7,263 nucleotides of DNA from Schlegelella_A sp035493195 (GTDB lineage Bacteria > Pseudomonadota > Gammaproteobacteria > Burkholderiales > Burkholderiaceae_C), in assembly GCA_035493195.1 (NCBI GenBank), contig DATJIM010000391.1:1-7263 (forward strand). The letters are read 5' to 3'. Of this stretch, positions 6,220-7,263 are shown piece after piece. The notes under the pieces were generated by a model. The model was not told the origin of the DNA, made no database searches, and was given only the letters and a program-made list of their open reading frames with translations. The translations under genes were made by a program, and so were the position numbers. The number at the start of each line of letters is the position of its first letter. Position 1 is the stretch's first letter.

Positions 6220-6777
6220 ATGTCCAAGCCGTTTCGCTGCGCGTCGATCGTCGCCGCGCTGATCGTCTCCTCCCTCGCCGCCGCGCCGGCGCTCGCCGCC
6301 GACCGCATCAAGCAGCCTGCCAAGTCGGCCGCCAAGCCGGCTCCCGCCAAGCCTGCGTTCACCGTCGCCGACGCGACGCCGGACCAGGTGAAGGCCGCCG
6401 AGCTCGTCTTCTACGGCTCGTACGACTGCGAGTTCAATCAGAACGTGAGCGTCGGGCAGAGCACGAAGTACCCGGCCTACGCCGACGTCAAGTTCGGCCA
6501 CGGCACGTGGCTGATGAAGCCGGTGCTGTCGTCGACCGGAGCGATCCGCCTCGAGGACGTTCGCGGCCAGACGCTGATGGTGCAGATCGCGAGCAAGTCG
6601 ATGCTGCTCGATGTCAAGGCGGGCAAGCGTCTGGTCGACGAGTGCCTCAGCCCGAAGCAGCACGAGGTGGTCGACGCGGCCAGGGCCGCGAAGGCCGCTG
6701 CCGAGGCCGCGCCGACGAAGGCAGTGGTCGAGGCCGGCACCGCCGCGGGCACGGGAGCGACGTCGTCGATGAAGTGA
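6220..6777 (+). CDS. Exported protein of unknown function
   Basis: I do not recognise this 185-residue protein by name. A signal peptide is clear: Lys3 and Arg6, a hydrophobic core at about 9-22, and a likely signal peptidase I cut after APALA (residue 26), with no lipobox. The mature part opens with a Lys/Pro/Ala linker (31-46), followed by one compact domain at about 55-146, then an Ala-rich tail (153-185). The domain has two cysteines, Cys70 (YDCEFNQ) and Cys142 (VDECLSP), placed to form a periplasmic disulfide, and alternating polar/hydrophobic stretches that suggest a small beta fold. The pattern loosely recalls MliC-type lysozyme inhibitors, which I offer only as a guess. GAAAGG at 6206-6211 is eight bases before the ATG. 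The gene lies 126 bases after mdh and ends before a strong terminator, so it is a single-gene unit or the tail of an mdh transcript. Base composition matches its neighbours. Confidence 0.85.
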   Translation: MSKPFRCASIVAALIVSSLAAAPALAADRIKQPAKSAAKPAPAKPAFTVADATPDQVKAAELVFYGSYDCEFNQNVSVGQSTKYPAYADVKFGHGTWLMKPVLSSTGAIRLEDVRGQTLMVQIASKSMLLDVKAGKRLVDECLSPKQHEVVDAARAAKAAAEAAPTKAVVEAGTAAGTGATSSMK

Positions 6778-6780
6778 CGC

Positions 6781-6800
6781 GCAGCGTCGCCCGACGCTGC
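6781..6800 (+). repeat. Inverted repeat after the exported protein gene
   Basis: GCAGCGTCG and CGACGCTGC are a perfect nine-base inverted repeat with only two bases between, so a folded RNA would open to a four-base loop with eight pairs. It begins three bases after the stop. Immediately after it, CCCC-GCC-GGGG (6800-6810) forms a smaller hairpin, and the main terminator follows at 6817. Confidence 0.6.
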
Positions 6801-6816
6801 CCCGCCGGGGCAAAGC

Positions 6817-6847
6817 GAAGACCGCCGACTCGGCGGTCTTCTTCTTT
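6817..6847 (+). terminator. Rho-independent terminator
   Basis: GAAGACCGCCG (6817-6827) pairs perfectly over eleven bases with CGGCGGTCTTC (6831-6841) around the loop ACT, and is followed by TTCTTT. The T-rich side runs from 6838 to 6847. It ends the transcript of the exported protein gene and separates it from serC. The stem also has an A-rich left flank, so it could work partly in the reverse direction. Confidence 0.88.
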
Positions 6848-6876
6848 CGGCTGCCGCGACCGCGTGCACCGCGCTC

Positions 6877-6882
6877 GATAAT
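6877..6882 (+). promoter_or_regulatory. Possible leaderless promoter of serC
   Basis: GATAAT, five of six matches to the -10 consensus, lies six bases before the serC ATG at 6889. Initiation at the usual distance would fall on or next to the A of the start codon. No Shine-Dalgarno is visible in front of serC. The hexamer is centred in the small palindrome TCGATAATCGA (6875-6885). No good -35 is seen at 16-18 bases. Confidence 0.45.
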
Positions 6883-6888
6883 CGACGC

Positions 6889-7263
6889 ATGACGCGCCCG
6901 TTCAACTTCAGCCCCGGTCCGGCCGCCCTCCCCGAGCCCGTTCTGCGCCGCGCCGCCGAAGAGATGCTCGACTGGCACGGCAGCGGCGTGTCGGTGATGG
7001 AGATGAGCCACCGCGGCAAGGAGTTCATGTCGATCTACGCGGCGACGCTCGCCGCGCTGCGCGCGCTGCTCGCCGTCCCCGACAACTACAAGATCCTCTT
7101 CCTGCAGGGCGGCGCGATCGGCGAGAACGCGATCGTGCCGATGAACCTGCTGCGCGGCAGGACGCGCGCCGACTACGTCAACACCGGCGACTGGTCGAAG
7201 CGCTCGATCGCGGAAGCCGCTCGCTTCTGCACCGTCAACGTCGCGGCGAGCGCCGAGGGCAAC
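6889..7263 (+). CDS. serC: Phosphoserine aminotransferase (3' end cut by window)
   Basis: PLP-dependent class V aminotransferase that converts 3-phosphohydroxypyruvate and glutamate to phosphoserine, and also acts in pyridoxal phosphate synthesis, in the cytoplasm. The first 125 residues of about 360 are in the window. The opening FNFSPGPAALPEPVL is the family N-terminus. SHRGKEF carries His41-Arg42, the substrate-binding Arg42 of E. coli SerC. QGGAIGENAIVPMNLL at 73-88 is the PLP-phosphate region in the form I associate with betaproteobacteria. Trp102 (GDWS) matches the tryptophan that stacks on the cofactor. The PLP lysine lies beyond the edge. The start is the first ATG consistent with the family N-terminus; it has no clear ribosome binding site and is preceded by a terminator and a close -10-like element, so it begins its own transcription unit. 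Confidence 0.95.
   Translation, partial: MTRPFNFSPGPAALPEPVLRRAAEEMLDWHGSGVSVMEMSHRGKEFMSIYAATLAALRALLAVPDNYKILFLQGGAIGENAIVPMNLLRGRTRADYVNTGDWSKRSIAEAARFCTVNVAASAEGN

Noticed and set aside
6281..6364. Repetitive Ala/Lys/Pro-coding stretch considered as a DNA repeat
   Set aside because: The repetition is at the amino-acid level, a low-complexity linker after the signal peptide. There is no regular nucleotide unit.
4459..7011. 850-codon minus-strand frame that contains sdhC at its end
   Set aside because: Only the last 145 codons have SdhC features, a ribosome binding site and a promoter in front. The rest is antisense to serC, the exported protein gene and mdh.
1..7263. Mobile element, CRISPR array, toxin-antitoxin or other accessory system
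   Set aside because: No spaced direct repeats, transposase or integrase motifs, terminal repeats or composition shift were seen. All genes but one are housekeeping genes with expected neighbours.

Overview
The window is high-GC DNA with third codon positions almost all G or C. It reads as an ordinary chromosomal core-metabolism locus of a betaproteobacterium, most likely Burkholderiales. This rests on protein character (327-residue type 2 malate dehydrogenase; SerC with the QGGAIGENAIVPMN stretch; SdhA ending in PKVRTF) and on gltA sitting behind sdhCDABE. The assignment is from remembered family features, not from a search.

Left two thirds, minus strand (4896 down to 1): a tightly packed operon sdhC-sdhD-sdhA-sdhB-sdhE-gltA. 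It encodes both membrane anchors, the flavoprotein and the iron-sulfur subunit of succinate dehydrogenase (complex II), the FAD-attachment factor SdhE, and citrate synthase, which is cut by the window edge. Spacings are 10, 1, 1, -1 and 39 bases, so translational coupling is likely. All expected ligands for FAD, the three Fe-S clusters, heme b and quinone are present.

Centre (4897-5109): a 213-base divergent intergenic region. It holds an AT-rich -10-like element for sdhC on the minus strand, a -10-like element for mdh on the plus strand, and a perfect GC-rich inverted repeat roughly midway between them.

Right third, plus strand: mdh (malate dehydrogenase), a small inverted repeat, a 185-residue exported protein of unknown function, a run of hairpins ending in a clear intrinsic terminator, and then the start of serC (phosphoserine aminotransferase). 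serC has a -10-like hexamer only six bases before its ATG, which suggests a leaderless transcript.

Together the genes cover consecutive TCA-cycle steps: succinate to fumarate (Sdh), malate to oxaloacetate (Mdh) and oxaloacetate plus acetyl-CoA to citrate (GltA). Fumarase is not in the window. serC begins a separate serine and vitamin B6 biosynthesis unit.

No intergenic stretch exceeds 300 bases. I see no mobile element, CRISPR array, tRNA, rRNA, phage gene or defence gene, and I find no undescribed system. The points most worth a second look are the unknown exported protein, the possible leaderless serC, the hairpin cluster before it, and the compact divergent control region.
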